NCBI GenBank assembly: GCA_965230265.1
Contig: OZ245999.1
Coordinates: forward strand, 2,108,001 to 2,172,000
DNA length: 64,000 nt
Reading direction: 5' to 3'
Origin: JAJFKX01 sp965230265
Lineage (GTDB): Bacteria; Pseudomonadota; Gammaproteobacteria; Xanthomonadales; Wenzhouxiangellaceae
Part shown: in pieces, positions 15,949-25,559 of the stretch
How the letters are laid out: every line of letters starts with the position of its first letter
Position numbering within the stretch: position 1 is the first letter of the stretch
The notes under the pieces: model-generated
Databases searched by the model: none
Seen by the model: only the letters and a program-made list of their open reading frames with translations
What the model was told of the DNA's origin: nothing
Position numbers and translations under genes: made by a program

Positions 15949-16679
15949 TAGTTTGCAAATACCTTTCTGAGTAATTCAGTGCTTCGTTTTAGCGGGTTTT
16001 CGCGAATGGCTGCTTCTTCTTTGGCAAGATAGTAGAAAATACCGTCCATGCTTTTATCGATGGTGTATTCGGTTAAATCAGCCGAAACATCGGGAACAAA
16101 AGGTAACTGCTGATAACGTGAGACTGCTGCATCGTAGGATTGCAATGCCCCGACCTGCTGCAGACTGGTTTCAATCACTGGTCGCATTAATTCGGTCAGG
16201 CGTTCACTGGTTTGTGTGCGGAAATATTGCGTGGCCGCATCATCTGGGCCGGTGAGAATACCCTGTGCATCAGCCAGCGTCATATTGCTGATGGTATCAA
16301 CAAACAACGCCTTGGCCTCGGGTGCCGCGGCTTCAGCAGCCCGGTTCAAGCGGGTTTCGAGCTCACTTGTCAAACTGTTCAAACCCAGACTCGACAATGC
16401 ACTGTCAACACGCTGTAAAGATTTGGGCAGTGGAATATGAATACTGGGGTCCAGATTAAACCCATCTTCCGCACCAACCTGTGCAATCACTCTTTCGGTA
16501 CCTACGGTCAGTGCTTCACGCAACCCGCCACGGATTTCTGAATCGGTCAGGCTCTGGCCATTGCCCTGGTTTTGAACGGTATCTTTTAGTCTGTCGAGCA
16601 ATGATTGCCCCGACGACTGAGTCGAACAAGCACACAGCAGCAGACAGAATGTTATCCAAATCAATGCTCTCATCAGCAT
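15948..16679 (-). CDS. DUF4197 family lipoprotein
   Basis: 243 aa. Lipoprotein signal peptide ending LLLCAC-S (acceptor Cys at about residue 18). The rest is the helical DUF4197 domain: 'IRGGLREALTVGTERVIAQVGAEDGF', 'PLPKSLQRVDSALSSLGL', 'DAQGILTGPDDAATQYFR' and the C-terminal 'IDKSMDGIFYYLAKEEAAIRENP'. Outer-membrane or periplasmic, role unknown. Upstream of, and overlapping, the YbcJ-like gene. Confidence 0.88.
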   Translation of the reverse strand: MLMRALIWITFCLLLCACSTQSSGQSLLDRLKDTVQNQGNGQSLTDSEIRGGLREALTVGTERVIAQVGAEDGFNLDPSIHIPLPKSLQRVDSALSSLGLNSLTSELETRLNRAAEAAAPEAKALFVDTISNMTLADAQGILTGPDDAATQYFRTQTSERLTELMRPVIETSLQQVGALQSYDAAVSRYQQLPFVPDVSADLTEYTIDKSMDGIFYYLAKEEAAIRENPLKRSTELLRKVFAN

Positions 16680-16771
16680 ACTCCAAATTTGCCTATCGGA
16701 TCATCATAACCTGTTTGCTGTATTCAGCCGGTGAAGTCAGGTTAAAGCTTGTCACCTGCTTACCCGTCACA

Positions 16772-17815
16772 CTACATTTCACCAGACCAATCACAAACCA
16801 CCTTGCCACATTGACCAGTTGCCATTAGCTCAAAGCCACGTTCATAATCATCAATCGATATATGATGCGTTAAGGTGTTCTGCAACGGGAAGCCACTTAA
16901 CACCATCTGTGTCATCTTGTACCAGGTTTCATACATGCGCCGGCCGTAGATGCCGTGCAATTGCAAACCCTTAAATATCACCTGATCCCAGTCGACACCA
17001 CTGCCGTTGGGCATAAGCCCCAGCATAGCGATACGCCCGCCATGAAACATGGCATGCAGCATATCGTTAAAGGCATTGGCATTACCGGACATTTCCAGGC
17101 CGATATCAAAGCCATCAATTCCCAAGCCTTTAACAGCGCCATCAATGCTTTCATGTTTCACATTAATGGTGTGGCTGGCGCCCATATTGCGTGCCAGTTG
17201 CAAGCGATAGTCGTTGACATCGCTGATCACCACATGCCGTGCGCCTACATGACGACAAATCCCGGCAGCAATAATGCCGATCGGACCTGCTCCGGTGATC
17301 AATACATCCTCACCTATCAGGTCAAATTGCAGTGCACAATGAGCAGCGTTGCCGAAAGGGTCGAAAAATGCAGCCAGCTCTGAGGGGATCGCATCTGGCA
17401 TCTCCCATAAATTGGTGGCCGGGACCACGACATACTCTGCAAATGCGCCATCACGGTTTACCCCGATACCTACGGTGTTAGGGCATAAATGCTGTTTGCC
17501 TGCCTTACAGTTTCGACACACGCCACAAACCACATGCCCTTCGGCTGACACTCGTTGTCCCACTTTATAGCCTTCGACAGATGTTCCCAACTGATGAATA
17601 CGGCCTACAAACTCATGGCCAATCACCAAGGGTGGCTTGATCACTCGCTGTGACCAGTCATCCCACTGATAAATATGCAGATCGGTACCGCATATCGCGG
17701 TTTTTTCCACCTTGATCAATACCTCATTAGGACCTGGTTCCGGTATGGCGATATCCTTCATCCAAATACCTTTGGACGCCTTATCTTTTACCAGGGCGCG
17801 CATGCTAGCGGACAT
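16772..17815 (-). CDS. tdh: L-threonine 3-dehydrogenase
   Basis: 347 aa, zinc-dependent MDR dehydrogenase oxidising L-threonine to 2-amino-3-ketobutyrate with NAD. Catalytic zinc: Cys in 'TAICGTDLHIYQWDDW' and the 'GHEFVG' histidine. Structural zinc: the 'CGVCRNCKAGKQHLC' four-Cys lobe. NAD site: 'VLITGAGPIGIIAAGIC'. The protein follows E. coli Tdh almost end to end, with a 4-residue N-terminal extension (MSAS; Met5 is the alternative start). The product feeds Kbl, encoded at 6399-7607 rather than next door. Confidence 0.96.
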   Translation of the reverse strand: MSASMRALVKDKASKGIWMKDIAIPEPGPNEVLIKVEKTAICGTDLHIYQWDDWSQRVIKPPLVIGHEFVGRIHQLGTSVEGYKVGQRVSAEGHVVCGVCRNCKAGKQHLCPNTVGIGVNRDGAFAEYVVVPATNLWEMPDAIPSELAAFFDPFGNAAHCALQFDLIGEDVLITGAGPIGIIAAGICRHVGARHVVISDVNDYRLQLARNMGASHTINVKHESIDGAVKGLGIDGFDIGLEMSGNANAFNDMLHAMFHGGRIAMLGLMPNGSGVDWDQVIFKGLQLHGIYGRRMYETWYKMTQMVLSGFPLQNTLTHHISIDDYERGFELMATGQCGKVVCDWSGEM

Positions 17816-18098
17816 CTCGTTCTGCCTGTGGATAGTATGGGCTGGTGATTATAACGCCGGTGGGAATGACTGTCTTTGCCTCGTGGTAGAAGCTGAAGCC
17901 CAAGCTTGACGATATTGCAGATACTGGCTTGCTGCAGCCACTGTTACTGAAGCACCGTCATCACAACTATACTCACCGCTAGCAGCCACAAACACTGCTA
18001 ACCAATCAAAGCATTTGCATTCCACTTTGCGTCCCCCCACTTCTAGTCGGTATCATTACTCGTTTGCCCCCGATTCAGACTGCAGATCAACTGACTTA

Positions 18099-20924
18099 AT
18101 GGACACTATTCACATTCGCGGCGCGCGCACACACAATCTCAAAGGTGTTGACCTTGATTTACCGCGCGACCAGCTCATTGTTTTTACTGGACTTTCCGGC
18201 TCTGGAAAATCATCACTGGCGTTCGATACCCTGTATGCAGAAGGTCAGCGACGTTATGTAGAGTCTTTATCGGCTTACGCGCGCCAGTTTTTGTCGATGA
18301 TGGAAAAGCCGGATGTCGACCACATCGAAGGCTTGTCGCCTGCGGTTTCTATCGAACAAAAATCCACCTCGCATAACCCGCGTTCCACCGTCGGTACCAT
18401 CACCGAAGTCTACGACTACCTGCGTCTGTTATTCGCCCGTGTCGGTACCCCACGCTGTCCTGATCACCATGAAAACCTGGAAGCACAAACCATCAGCCAA
18501 ATGGTCGACAGCATTCTGGCTTTGCCAGAGGGCAGCAAATTAATGCTACTGGCTCCTGTGGTACGCAATCGCAAAGGCGAGCATGAGCAGTTGTTTGACC
18601 AATTGCGTACCCAGGGTTTTGTCCGTGCCCGCGTGGATGGCAAAGTTTATGATCTGGATAGCGTTCCCGCTTTGGCATTGCGCCAGAAACACACCATTGA
18701 GGTAGTGGTTGATCGCTTTAAGGTACGTCAGGACATGGCTCAACGATTGGCCGAATCACTGGAGACCTCACTGGCACTGGCTGATGGACTGGTGGTACTG
18801 GCACCCATGGATGGTGAAACCACCGTCACCGATGAAATGCTGTTTTCCGCACGCTATTCCTGCCCAGTCTGCGATTACAGCCTGGCCGAACTGGAACCAC
18901 GGATGTTCTCGTTCAATAACCCCAATGGGGCATGTCAAAGTTGTGACGGTCTGGGGGTCAGTCAGTTTTTTGACCCTGACCGTGTGGTCGGCAATGCCAA
19001 GGTCAGCCTGGCCGGTGGCGCCATTCGTGGCTGGGATCGACGCAATGCTTATTACTTTCAGATGATCCAGTCTCTGGCCAAGCATTATAAATTTGACGTC
19101 GATAAACCATTTAATAAGCTCAGCAAAAAAGTGCAAGATCTGATTTTGCATGGCAGTGGTGACGAAAAAATAAAATTCACCTATATCACCGATGGTCGCC
19201 GGCACATTCGCAGTCACCGCTTTCCTGGCATTATCCCTAACCTAGAACGCCGTTACCGCGAAACCGATTCACGTGTCGTGCGTGAAGAGTTAGCCAAATA
19301 CATCAGCAGCCAGCCCTGCCCCAGCTGTGATGGGCAGCGTTTAAGTCGCTCTGCGCGCAATGTATTGGTTGCCGGGCACAACCTGCCAACCATTACCTCA
19401 TGGTCAATCGAAGATTGCCTGGCATTTTTTAAAGATCTGGAGCTACAAGGCTGGCGCGGAGAAATCGCCGGGCGAATTGTTCGTGAAGTCTTCGAGCGTC
19501 TACAGTTTTTGGTCAATGTTGGCCTGGATTACCTAACACTGGACCGTCAAGCCGATACTTTGTCAGGCGGTGAAGCCCAGCGTATCCGCCTGGCCAGCCA
19601 AATTGGCGCAGGTCTGGTGGGGGTTATGTACATTCTTGACGAACCTTCAATTGGTTTGCACCAACGCGATAACGAGCGCCTGCTGCAAACCTTGTTCAAG
19701 CTGCGCGACCTGGGCAATACCGTGATCGTTGTTGAGCATGACGAAGAAGCCATTCGCTCTGCTGATCATGTGGTCGATATTGGACCCGGCCCTGGTGTAC
19801 ATGGCGGCGAGATTGTCTATACCGGCCAATACGGTGGCTTGGCCAAGTGCAAACAATCACTGACTGGACAATACTTGTCCGGCAAACGTGAAATCACCAT
19901 TCCTGAAAAACGCCATAAAGCCAAAAATGACCAGTACTATGTGCTAGAAGGTGCAACCGGCAATAATTTAAATTCAGTCAACCTAAAACTGCCCACCGGT
20001 GTATTCACATGCATCACAGGGGTTTCTGGTTCGGGCAAGTCCACTTTAATTAACGACACCTTGTATCGTTTGGCTGCTCGTGAGCTCAATGGCGCCAGCG
20101 AAACACCCGCCCCTTTCAAAAAAATGGGCAATATGGACTTATTCGACAAGGTTGTGGATATCGATCAAAGCCCCATTGGCCGCACACCGCGTTCAAACCC
20201 GGCAACCTATACCCAGCTGTTTACACCTATTCGTGAGTTATTCGCTGGCACCAAAGAATCACGCTCACGCGGCTATAAACCGGGACGTTTCAGTTTTAAT
20301 GTCAAAGGTGGACGCTGTGAAGCATGCCAGGGCGATGGCATGATTCGCGTGGAAATGCATTTTCTGCCTGATATTTTTGTGGCCTGTGATGTTTGCGGCG
20401 GCAAACGCTACAACCGCGAAACCTTAACCGTCACGTATAAGGGCAAAAACATTCACGAAGTCCTGCAGATGACGGTCGAGGACGCACTGGAATTTTTTGA
20501 ACCGGTACCCGTGGTAGCAAGAAAATTGCAAACGTTGATGGATGTTGGCCTGTCTTATATCACCTTGGGTCAAAGTGCGACCACGTTGTCTGGCGGTGAA
20601 GCACAGCGTATTAAGCTGGCCCGTGAGTTATCCAAACGCGATACCGGCCAAACGCTTTATATCCTCGATGAACCAACCACCGGTCTGCACTTTTATGACA
20701 TCGAGCAATTGTTGAAGGTGCTGCATCGACTGCGTGATCATGGCAATACCGTGGTTGTTATTGAACACAATCTGGATGTGATTAAAACAGCCGACTGGAT
20801 TATTGATCTGGGGCCGGAAGGTGGCTCACGCGGCGGTAAAATTATTGCTCAAGGCACTCCCGAACAAGTGGCTACTCGTAAAACATCGCACACTGGCAAG
20901 TTCCTAAAGAAGATGCTTGGTTAA
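18099..20924 (+). CDS. uvrA: UvrABC system protein A
   Basis: 941 aa from the ATG at 18099 (MDTIHIRGARTHNLKGV), matching E. coli UvrA (940 aa); the frame continues upstream to 18015 but those codons do not match the family. Two ABC modules: Walker A GLSGSGKSS near residue 31 and GVSGSGKST near 640; signatures 'LSGGEAQRIRLASQIG' and 'LSGGEAQRIKLAREL'. Zinc modules with CxxC pairs (CPVCDYS, CQSCDGLG; CEACQGDG, CDVCGGKRYN). Damage recognition subunit of nucleotide excision repair. I found no clear LexA box in the 280 bp upstream. Confidence 0.97.
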   Translation: MDTIHIRGARTHNLKGVDLDLPRDQLIVFTGLSGSGKSSLAFDTLYAEGQRRYVESLSAYARQFLSMMEKPDVDHIEGLSPAVSIEQKSTSHNPRSTVGTITEVYDYLRLLFARVGTPRCPDHHENLEAQTISQMVDSILALPEGSKLMLLAPVVRNRKGEHEQLFDQLRTQGFVRARVDGKVYDLDSVPALALRQKHTIEVVVDRFKVRQDMAQRLAESLETSLALADGLVVLAPMDGETTVTDEMLFSARYSCPVCDYSLAELEPRMFSFNNPNGACQSCDGLGVSQFFDPDRVVGNAKVSLAGGAIRGWDRRNAYYFQMIQSLAKHYKFDVDKPFNKLSKKVQDLILHGSGDEKIKFTYITDGRRHIRSHRFPGIIPNLERRYRETDSRVVREELAKYISSQPCPSCDGQRLSRSARNVLVAGHNLPTITSWSIEDCLAFFKDLELQGWRGEIAGRIVREVFERLQFLVNVGLDYLTLDRQADTLSGGEAQRIRLASQIGAGLVGVMYILDEPSIGLHQRDNERLLQTLFKLRDLGNTVIVVEHDEEAIRSADHVVDIGPGPGVHGGEIVYTGQYGGLAKCKQSLTGQYLSGKREITIPEKRHKAKNDQYYVLEGATGNNLNSVNLKLPTGVFTCITGVSGSGKSTLINDTLYRLAARELNGASETPAPFKKMGNMDLFDKVVDIDQSPIGRTPRSNPATYTQLFTPIRELFAGTKESRSRGYKPGRFSFNVKGGRCEACQGDGMIRVEMHFLPDIFVACDVCGGKRYNRETLTVTYKGKNIHEVLQMTVEDALEFFEPVPVVARKLQTLMDVGLSYITLGQSATTLSGGEAQRIKLARELSKRDTGQTLYILDEPTTGLHFYDIEQLLKVLHRLRDHGNTVVVIEHNLDVIKTADWIIDLGPEGGSRGGKIIAQGTPEQVATRKTSHTGKFLKKMLG

Positions 20925-20934
20925 AGAGCGTATC

Positions 20935-21010
20935 GTCGGTTTACGAACCTGACGGTTCTAAACCGACCAACTCCTCAGTAGGTCGGCTTAGGCGCAGCCA
21001 TAAGCCGACA
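20935..21010. repeat. REP doublet, RF type, 3' of uvrA
   Basis: Reverse unit 20935-20967 (its GTAG end decayed to GTTG) and forward unit 20978-21010 (GTAG at 20978). Begins 10 nt after the uvrA stop codon. Confidence 0.85.
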
Positions 21011-21119
21011 GCTCAAGCCCCTACCCTATGACATTGCCTGATGTGGTTGAGTAATACGGAGACGTATTGCTACTAGCGGCTCCCTACTCATGATAATAAA
21101 TTCCCTGCTATAGTCATCT

Positions 21120-22310
21120 TTGGTTGAAAGCGCACTGGGTTTTGTGGATACCGGCATCCTGCAGACATTTTTTGTTATCTTCACCGGTGGTGCCATTATT
21201 GCCACCCTGGCACTGTTTGGCCGTCAGCCGTTAATCATCGCCTATGTCATTCTCGGTGTTGTGGTCGGCCCGCATGGATTGGAACTCATTCAGGATGGTC
21301 AGATCATCAAAGATGCTGCAGAAATTGGCATTATTTTTCTGTTGTATTTATTGGGGTTAAGCCTGGTACCGCAAAAACTCACTGAAATGCTGAGTGAAGC
21401 GCTGGTACTCACCAGCCTGAGCTGTCTGGCCGCATTTGTACTCGGTGTGACCGCTGGAGCAGTGCTCGGTTTACCCATGGCTGATACACTCATTTTGGGC
21501 ACTGCGTTAATGTTCTCCAGCACCATTCTTGGCTTAAAACTGCTGCCCACCACTGCGCTGCACCATCGCCATGCCGGTGAAATTATTATCAGCGTATTGC
21601 TGCTGCAGGACCTGGTTGCGATTATTGCATTAACGGTTTTACGCAGCTTGGGCGCTCACGACCCTTCTGTGCTGGATATTCTGCAACAAATTGCCGCCTT
21701 GCCATTGTTAATCGGCATCGCCTGGGGCCTTAGTCGTTACTTGATGCCATTGTTATTGCATCGCTTTGATCGGTTCCAAGAATACCTGTTTTTGTTAGCG
21801 CTTGGCTGGGGATTGGGGCTGGCTGAACTGGCACATTACCTGGGGCTGTCCTATGAAACCGGCGCCTTTATCGCCGGCGTTGCCCTGGCGACCAGCCCAG
21901 CCGCTTTGTTTATCGTGGAAAGCTTAAAGCCTCTGCGTGATTTCTTCCTGGTCATATTTTTTGTGGCCTTAGGCGCTGGCTTGCCTCTGGAAGGAATACA
22001 GGCATTGTTGCTACCGGCCATTGGATTGGCACTTGCCGTGCTGGCATTAAAACCATTGGTGTTCCAAAGCCTAATGAAAATGGAAGGTGAAGACCCAAAA
22101 CTTAGCCGGGAAATAAGCGTCAGGCTTGGACAGGTTAGTGAATTCTCGCTACTGATTGCTGTGGTTGCATTGGATAGCGGTTTAATTCTTGCTTCAACCG
22201 GAACCTTATTGCAGTTGACGACCTTAATCTGCTTTGCGTTATCCAGTTATTGGATTGTTGCTAAATACCCCACTCCAACATCGATGTCGGACAAATTAAG
22301 ACGCGACTGA
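21120..22310 (+). CDS. CPA2-type cation:proton antiporter, membrane domain only
   Basis: 396 aa, about 12 hydrophobic segments. Matches the Na+/H+ exchanger domain of the monovalent cation:proton antiporter-2 family (KefB/RosB-like): 'QPLIIAYVILGVVVGPHG', 'EIGIIFLLYLLGLSL', 'TALMFSSTILGLKLL', 'ETGAFIAGVALATS'. The RCK/TrkA-N regulatory domain of KefB/KefC is absent, so it would be a stand-alone exchanger. The only start in frame before the first membrane segment is TTG at 21120, with no clear RBS; an unusual weak start. Ion specificity unknown. Confidence 0.88.
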   Translation: MVESALGFVDTGILQTFFVIFTGGAIIATLALFGRQPLIIAYVILGVVVGPHGLELIQDGQIIKDAAEIGIIFLLYLLGLSLVPQKLTEMLSEALVLTSLSCLAAFVLGVTAGAVLGLPMADTLILGTALMFSSTILGLKLLPTTALHHRHAGEIIISVLLLQDLVAIIALTVLRSLGAHDPSVLDILQQIAALPLLIGIAWGLSRYLMPLLLHRFDRFQEYLFLLALGWGLGLAELAHYLGLSYETGAFIAGVALATSPAALFIVESLKPLRDFFLVIFFVALGAGLPLEGIQALLLPAIGLALAVLALKPLVFQSLMKMEGEDPKLSREISVRLGQVSEFSLLIAVVALDSGLILASTGTLLQLTTLICFALSSYWIVAKYPTPTSMSDKLRRD

Positions 22311-22385
22311 ACCGAAACACCCGCCATTTAGCAATGATCACTCAGACAATCTGCAGTGACGGTAATTTTGAATCACCACAAGCAC

Positions 22386-23537
22386 TTAAACCGGCAACGG
22401 ATACTTTAAACCTGTTGCGCAATTAAATAATATTGCACGCTCATCGTTGTGTAACCAACCTTGCTGCAAAAGTTTTAAGTAAGCCGCATAGGTAGCAGCA
22501 CCTTCCGGACACATCAACAAACCGTCTTGTTGTGAAATTGCTTTCCAGCCTGCAACAATTTCATCTTCACTGACCATGACACCTGTGCCGTTTGATTCGC
22601 GTAGGGTTTGTAGCATTAACCGATCACCCACGGCCATCGGTACCCGAATCCCTGCAGCCAAAGTATGGGCATCATCCCAACGCTCGGCCTCATCTTTGCC
22701 TTCTTGAAAAGCTTTAACGATTGGCGCACAACCTTCTGCCTGAACGGCCACCATACGAGGCAATTGACTTTGCTCCAGCCATCCTAGCTCTGTTAATTCC
22801 TGAAAGGCTTTCCACATACCAATCAGGCCTGTACCTCCACCGGTTGGATACAAAATGACATCAGGTAAACGCCAGTTAAATTGCTCAGCCAGCTCCAGGC
22901 CCATGGTCTTTTTACCTTCCAGACGATAAGGCTCTTTAAGGGTGGAAAAATCAAACCAGCCATCTTCGGCCACCAACTCACGCACACGTTTACCGCAATC
23001 ATCAATAAACCCATCCAGTAACTGCACCTCACCGCCCTGCATGCGGGTTTCTTCGATATTGATGGTAGGTGTATCGGCCGGACAAACCACGATAGACTGC
23101 ATACCGGCACGAGTGGCATAGGCAGATAAAGCCGCACCGGCATTACCGTTGGTTGGCATGGCCAGCTTACTGATACCCAACTCTCGCGCTCTGGCCACCG
23201 CCAATGCCAAACCACGTGATTTAAATGAGCCGGTCGGCAAACGGCCCTCATCTTTAACGATCACTTGCTTGCCATGCAGGTTATTCAAGCGGATCAATGG
23301 TGTCTTGACCTCACCCAAACGGGGGACATTGGGCCAATCCTGAATCGGCAACAGTTCCCGATAAGCCCAAAAACCATCGTCACGGGTAGCAAAAACATCA
23401 CGATCAACCTGTGCTTTAACTGCAGCCAGATCATAACGTGCCAATAGTGGCCTGCCCGCTGGTGATAAACCGTGAATTTTATCGAAAGCAAAGTGCTCAC
23501 CATTCAGGCTGCACTGCAAATGGGTTAAATAGCTCAT
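22386..23537 (-). CDS. Threonine synthase
   Basis: 383 aa, PLP fold-type II. The PLP lysine is in 'PTGSFKSRGLA' and the phosphate-binding loop is 'PTGGGTGLIGMWKAF'. The N-terminal 'LQCSLNGEHFAFDKIHGLSPAGRPLLARYDLAA' has the 'C..C'-like opening of this subgroup, and 'NGNAGAALSAYATRAG' and 'FNCATGLKYPLP' are typical of the Thermus/archaeal-type threonine synthases. It is not part of a thrABC operon, so it may be a second enzyme or a relative acting on another O-phosphorylated substrate. Monocistronic. Confidence 0.85.
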   Translation of the reverse strand: MSYLTHLQCSLNGEHFAFDKIHGLSPAGRPLLARYDLAAVKAQVDRDVFATRDDGFWAYRELLPIQDWPNVPRLGEVKTPLIRLNNLHGKQVIVKDEGRLPTGSFKSRGLALAVARARELGISKLAMPTNGNAGAALSAYATRAGMQSIVVCPADTPTINIEETRMQGGEVQLLDGFIDDCGKRVRELVAEDGWFDFSTLKEPYRLEGKKTMGLELAEQFNWRLPDVILYPTGGGTGLIGMWKAFQELTELGWLEQSQLPRMVAVQAEGCAPIVKAFQEGKDEAERWDDAHTLAAGIRVPMAVGDRLMLQTLRESNGTGVMVSEDEIVAGWKAISQQDGLLMCPEGAATYAAYLKLLQQGWLHNDERAILFNCATGLKYPLPV

Positions 23538-23624
23538 TGGGATCTACATATCAAAACTGGAATGCATTATAAGACATGGGCCAGGCCCAGTGAGCTTGCT
23601 TATTAAAGGTGATTGATGAAACTT

Positions 23625-24587
23625 TTAGTTTTGTAATTTGACACCATGCAAACGCGTGCGTGTTTCGGGTCGTACCGCCCGACCAGCTGGTGTCATGAAC
23701 ACAAACGGTATCGACTCTAACTGCATGCCAATATTGCGCTGAACAGCAAAGTGTAGGTGCGGGCCGGTAGAAAAACCGGTGTTGCCGGACTCAGCAATTT
23801 TTTCGCCCACCAGAATCACTTCACCGGGTTCTACAAAAACCCGCTCCGGTGCCAGGTGCGCATAGACCGACATGGTGCCATCGCTATGCAGTACGCGAAT
23901 GGAATTAGCGCGCGAACCAAACTTACTCAAATCAGTACCGGCACCAAAAAAATCCTCATCAACCTCCATCACCACACCATCACGTGCGGCTCTGATCGGG
24001 GTTCCAATCGGCATCGGAATATCTACAGCAAAGCGTGCCTCAATTGAATCATGTGTGCGAGTCCCATTAAACCCCTGGCTGACAACAAACGATTTATCAG
24101 CCGGAAATGGTGGCAGGTAGCGAATCCCTGAGTCATGTCTGACATTGGGTTCTCCCGGAACGGCGGTGGCATTCACTCTGACCCGCATGCTGCGACGCGG
24201 GTTGCGGGCTTTATAGGTCACTTTTTCACCACGAAAACCACGCGGTAATACAAAACTTTGTGGCAGTGGCGGGTCACTCAGTAGGTTTTCAGATTCCAGG
24301 ACTCGAATTTGCACTTCAATTGGGCCATACAACAGGTTCTGCAGTATTTGCCTGGAACGCCCGTTACTACGTTCATTGCTAATGGTAAAGCTGTTGCGGT
24401 TTTCCGCTTTGACACGGCGCTTTTCAACTGGCTGCTCAGTTTCAGGCTCACGGTCTGTGACATGCACAATACCGTTTTCATCGGTGTATTTGTACAAGTG
24501 TTTTGCATTCAAATGCTGCGGCAAGCAAACAGCGGTCAATAACAAAAACACTAATACAGCTTGGAAAATACTCTTAATCATATGCAT
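23625..24587 (-). CDS. M23 metallopeptidase with N-terminal DUF4124
   Basis: 320 aa from ATG 24587 (MHMIKSIFQ), chosen because it opens a clean signal peptide; the frame runs on to 24632. After cleavage near LNA comes a DUF4124 domain (HLYKYTDENGIVHVTDREP, about residues 27-60). The LytM/M23 domain is in the last 130 residues with 'RFAVDIPMPIGTPIRAARDGVV' (metal-site Asp), 'VYAHLAPERV' and 'GPHLHFAVQRN' (HLH). An upstream 'THD' supplies the remaining His. Zinc endopeptidase or regulator acting on peptidoglycan in the periplasm. Confidence 0.92.
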   Translation of the reverse strand: MHMIKSIFQAVLVFLLLTAVCLPQHLNAKHLYKYTDENGIVHVTDREPETEQPVEKRRVKAENRNSFTISNERSNGRSRQILQNLLYGPIEVQIRVLESENLLSDPPLPQSFVLPRGFRGEKVTYKARNPRRSMRVRVNATAVPGEPNVRHDSGIRYLPPFPADKSFVVSQGFNGTRTHDSIEARFAVDIPMPIGTPIRAARDGVVMEVDEDFFGAGTDLSKFGSRANSIRVLHSDGTMSVYAHLAPERVFVEPGEVILVGEKIAESGNTGFSTGPHLHFAVQRNIGMQLESIPFVFMTPAGRAVRPETRTRLHGVKLQN

Positions 24588-24732
24588 ATTGTCTTCAACA
24601 TCACCGCCTGTGACAACTTTATAACTCAGCAATTCCCTATAAAGTCATAGAGGTTTATTTTGCATTGGCTGGTTAACTATTTACACTCCTCAAAGACAGT
24701 ACGTTGCAGCTTCAATCAACAACTCAGCGATT

Positions 24733-24756
24733 AAAAAGGCCGCCCCGAAGGGCGGC
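24733..24756 (-). terminator. Strong intrinsic terminator on the minus strand
   Basis: GCCGCCC (24739-24745) pairs with GGGCGGC (24750-24756); on the minus strand it is followed directly by five Ts. This is the best-formed terminator in the window, yet there is no convincing gene just upstream on that strand (next is RidA, 800 bp away). See the candidate RNA. Confidence 0.85.
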
Positions 24757-24945
24757 AATGAATGCTGCAAAATGACAGGCAACCAGGAAGATAAGAGTTG
24801 CCAGACTTTGTACCCTATTGTGCTATTTACAAGCGAGCATAGCGGCCAACAGGAAAATCATCTGCAGCAATCCCCGCAGAAGGGGAGTGGAAGCTTCGAA
24901 AATCCTGAGAACCTGGTCAGAGTGGGTGTTTGAATAAATATCTAT
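24733..24945 (-). ncRNA. Candidate small RNA
   Basis: About 200 nt ending at the strong terminator. Reading minus, there are two further hairpins: CCCC/GGGG around TTCTG (about 24873-24886) and GGCAAC/GTTGCC (about 24779-24803) with a pyrimidine-rich loop containing TCTTCCT, complementary to Shine-Dalgarno sequences. A possible -35 TTGAAA (24973-24968) precedes with only a poor -10 (TAACAA). It does not look like 6S, tmRNA or RNase P RNA. The evidence is an orphan terminator plus structure, so it is tentative. Confidence 0.35.
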
Positions 24946-25559
24946 TGTTACCCCTTGTTGTTATTGCTTTCAATTTTTTTGTAAAGCATGGCTGTATATA
25001 TTTTGTACAAACGTATTGGCAAAAAGTCATATAGACACCAATACCGACATTAAGCCTGCTTATATATAAGATAATTACTGTATCTAAGAACGAATGTCTT
25101 AGCTGCAACGTTAATGGTTGAACTAATAATTTTATTACACGATTATCCATAACCGATTTCCCTTGTTTTACACAAATATGAGGCACTTTTTTGTGCACAA
25201 TGGTATACATAGAAGGTGAAAAAATAGCACCCGGCTGCACACCGCAAGAAGTATCCATATTTCTTGCTATTAATTTATAACAACGTTTGTTGTATTTACA
25301 GTGGCTAATTAATTACATATTCGTCATCATATGTCAATGATTTTATTTTTCAATAAATTATTAGCGCTTTAAATATTAAGCCTTTATCACCCTACACCCC
25401 TTATGCAAACAGGATAAAAACTGCATGTTAACATTCGTTACCATTTTTTATGGTGCCGTTTTAAAATAAATTACCTGTCAACATTTTATGCTTCTAAAGC
25501 ATCGGTGCTTGTTGGTATCAAAGCTGCTGCGCCTGGGCAACAGCCAATCGACCATGGCA
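24946..25559. other. AT-rich intergenic region without a convincing gene
   Basis: 614 bp, clearly AT-richer than its neighbours. A 113-codon minus frame (24917-25258) exists but has an atypical composition, no RBS and no recognisable motif, so I do not call it. No tRNA or repeat seen. Confidence 0.5.

Noticed and set aside
17816..18098. SOS (LexA) box upstream of uvrA
   Set aside because: Looked for CTG-N10-CAG; no convincing match.
24733..24945. 6S RNA or CsrB-type RNA
   Set aside because: No long closing helix with central bubble, and too few GGA hairpins.
24917..25258. 113-aa minus-strand ORF upstream of the orphan terminator
   Set aside because: No RBS, odd composition, no motif; the terminator is better explained by a small RNA.
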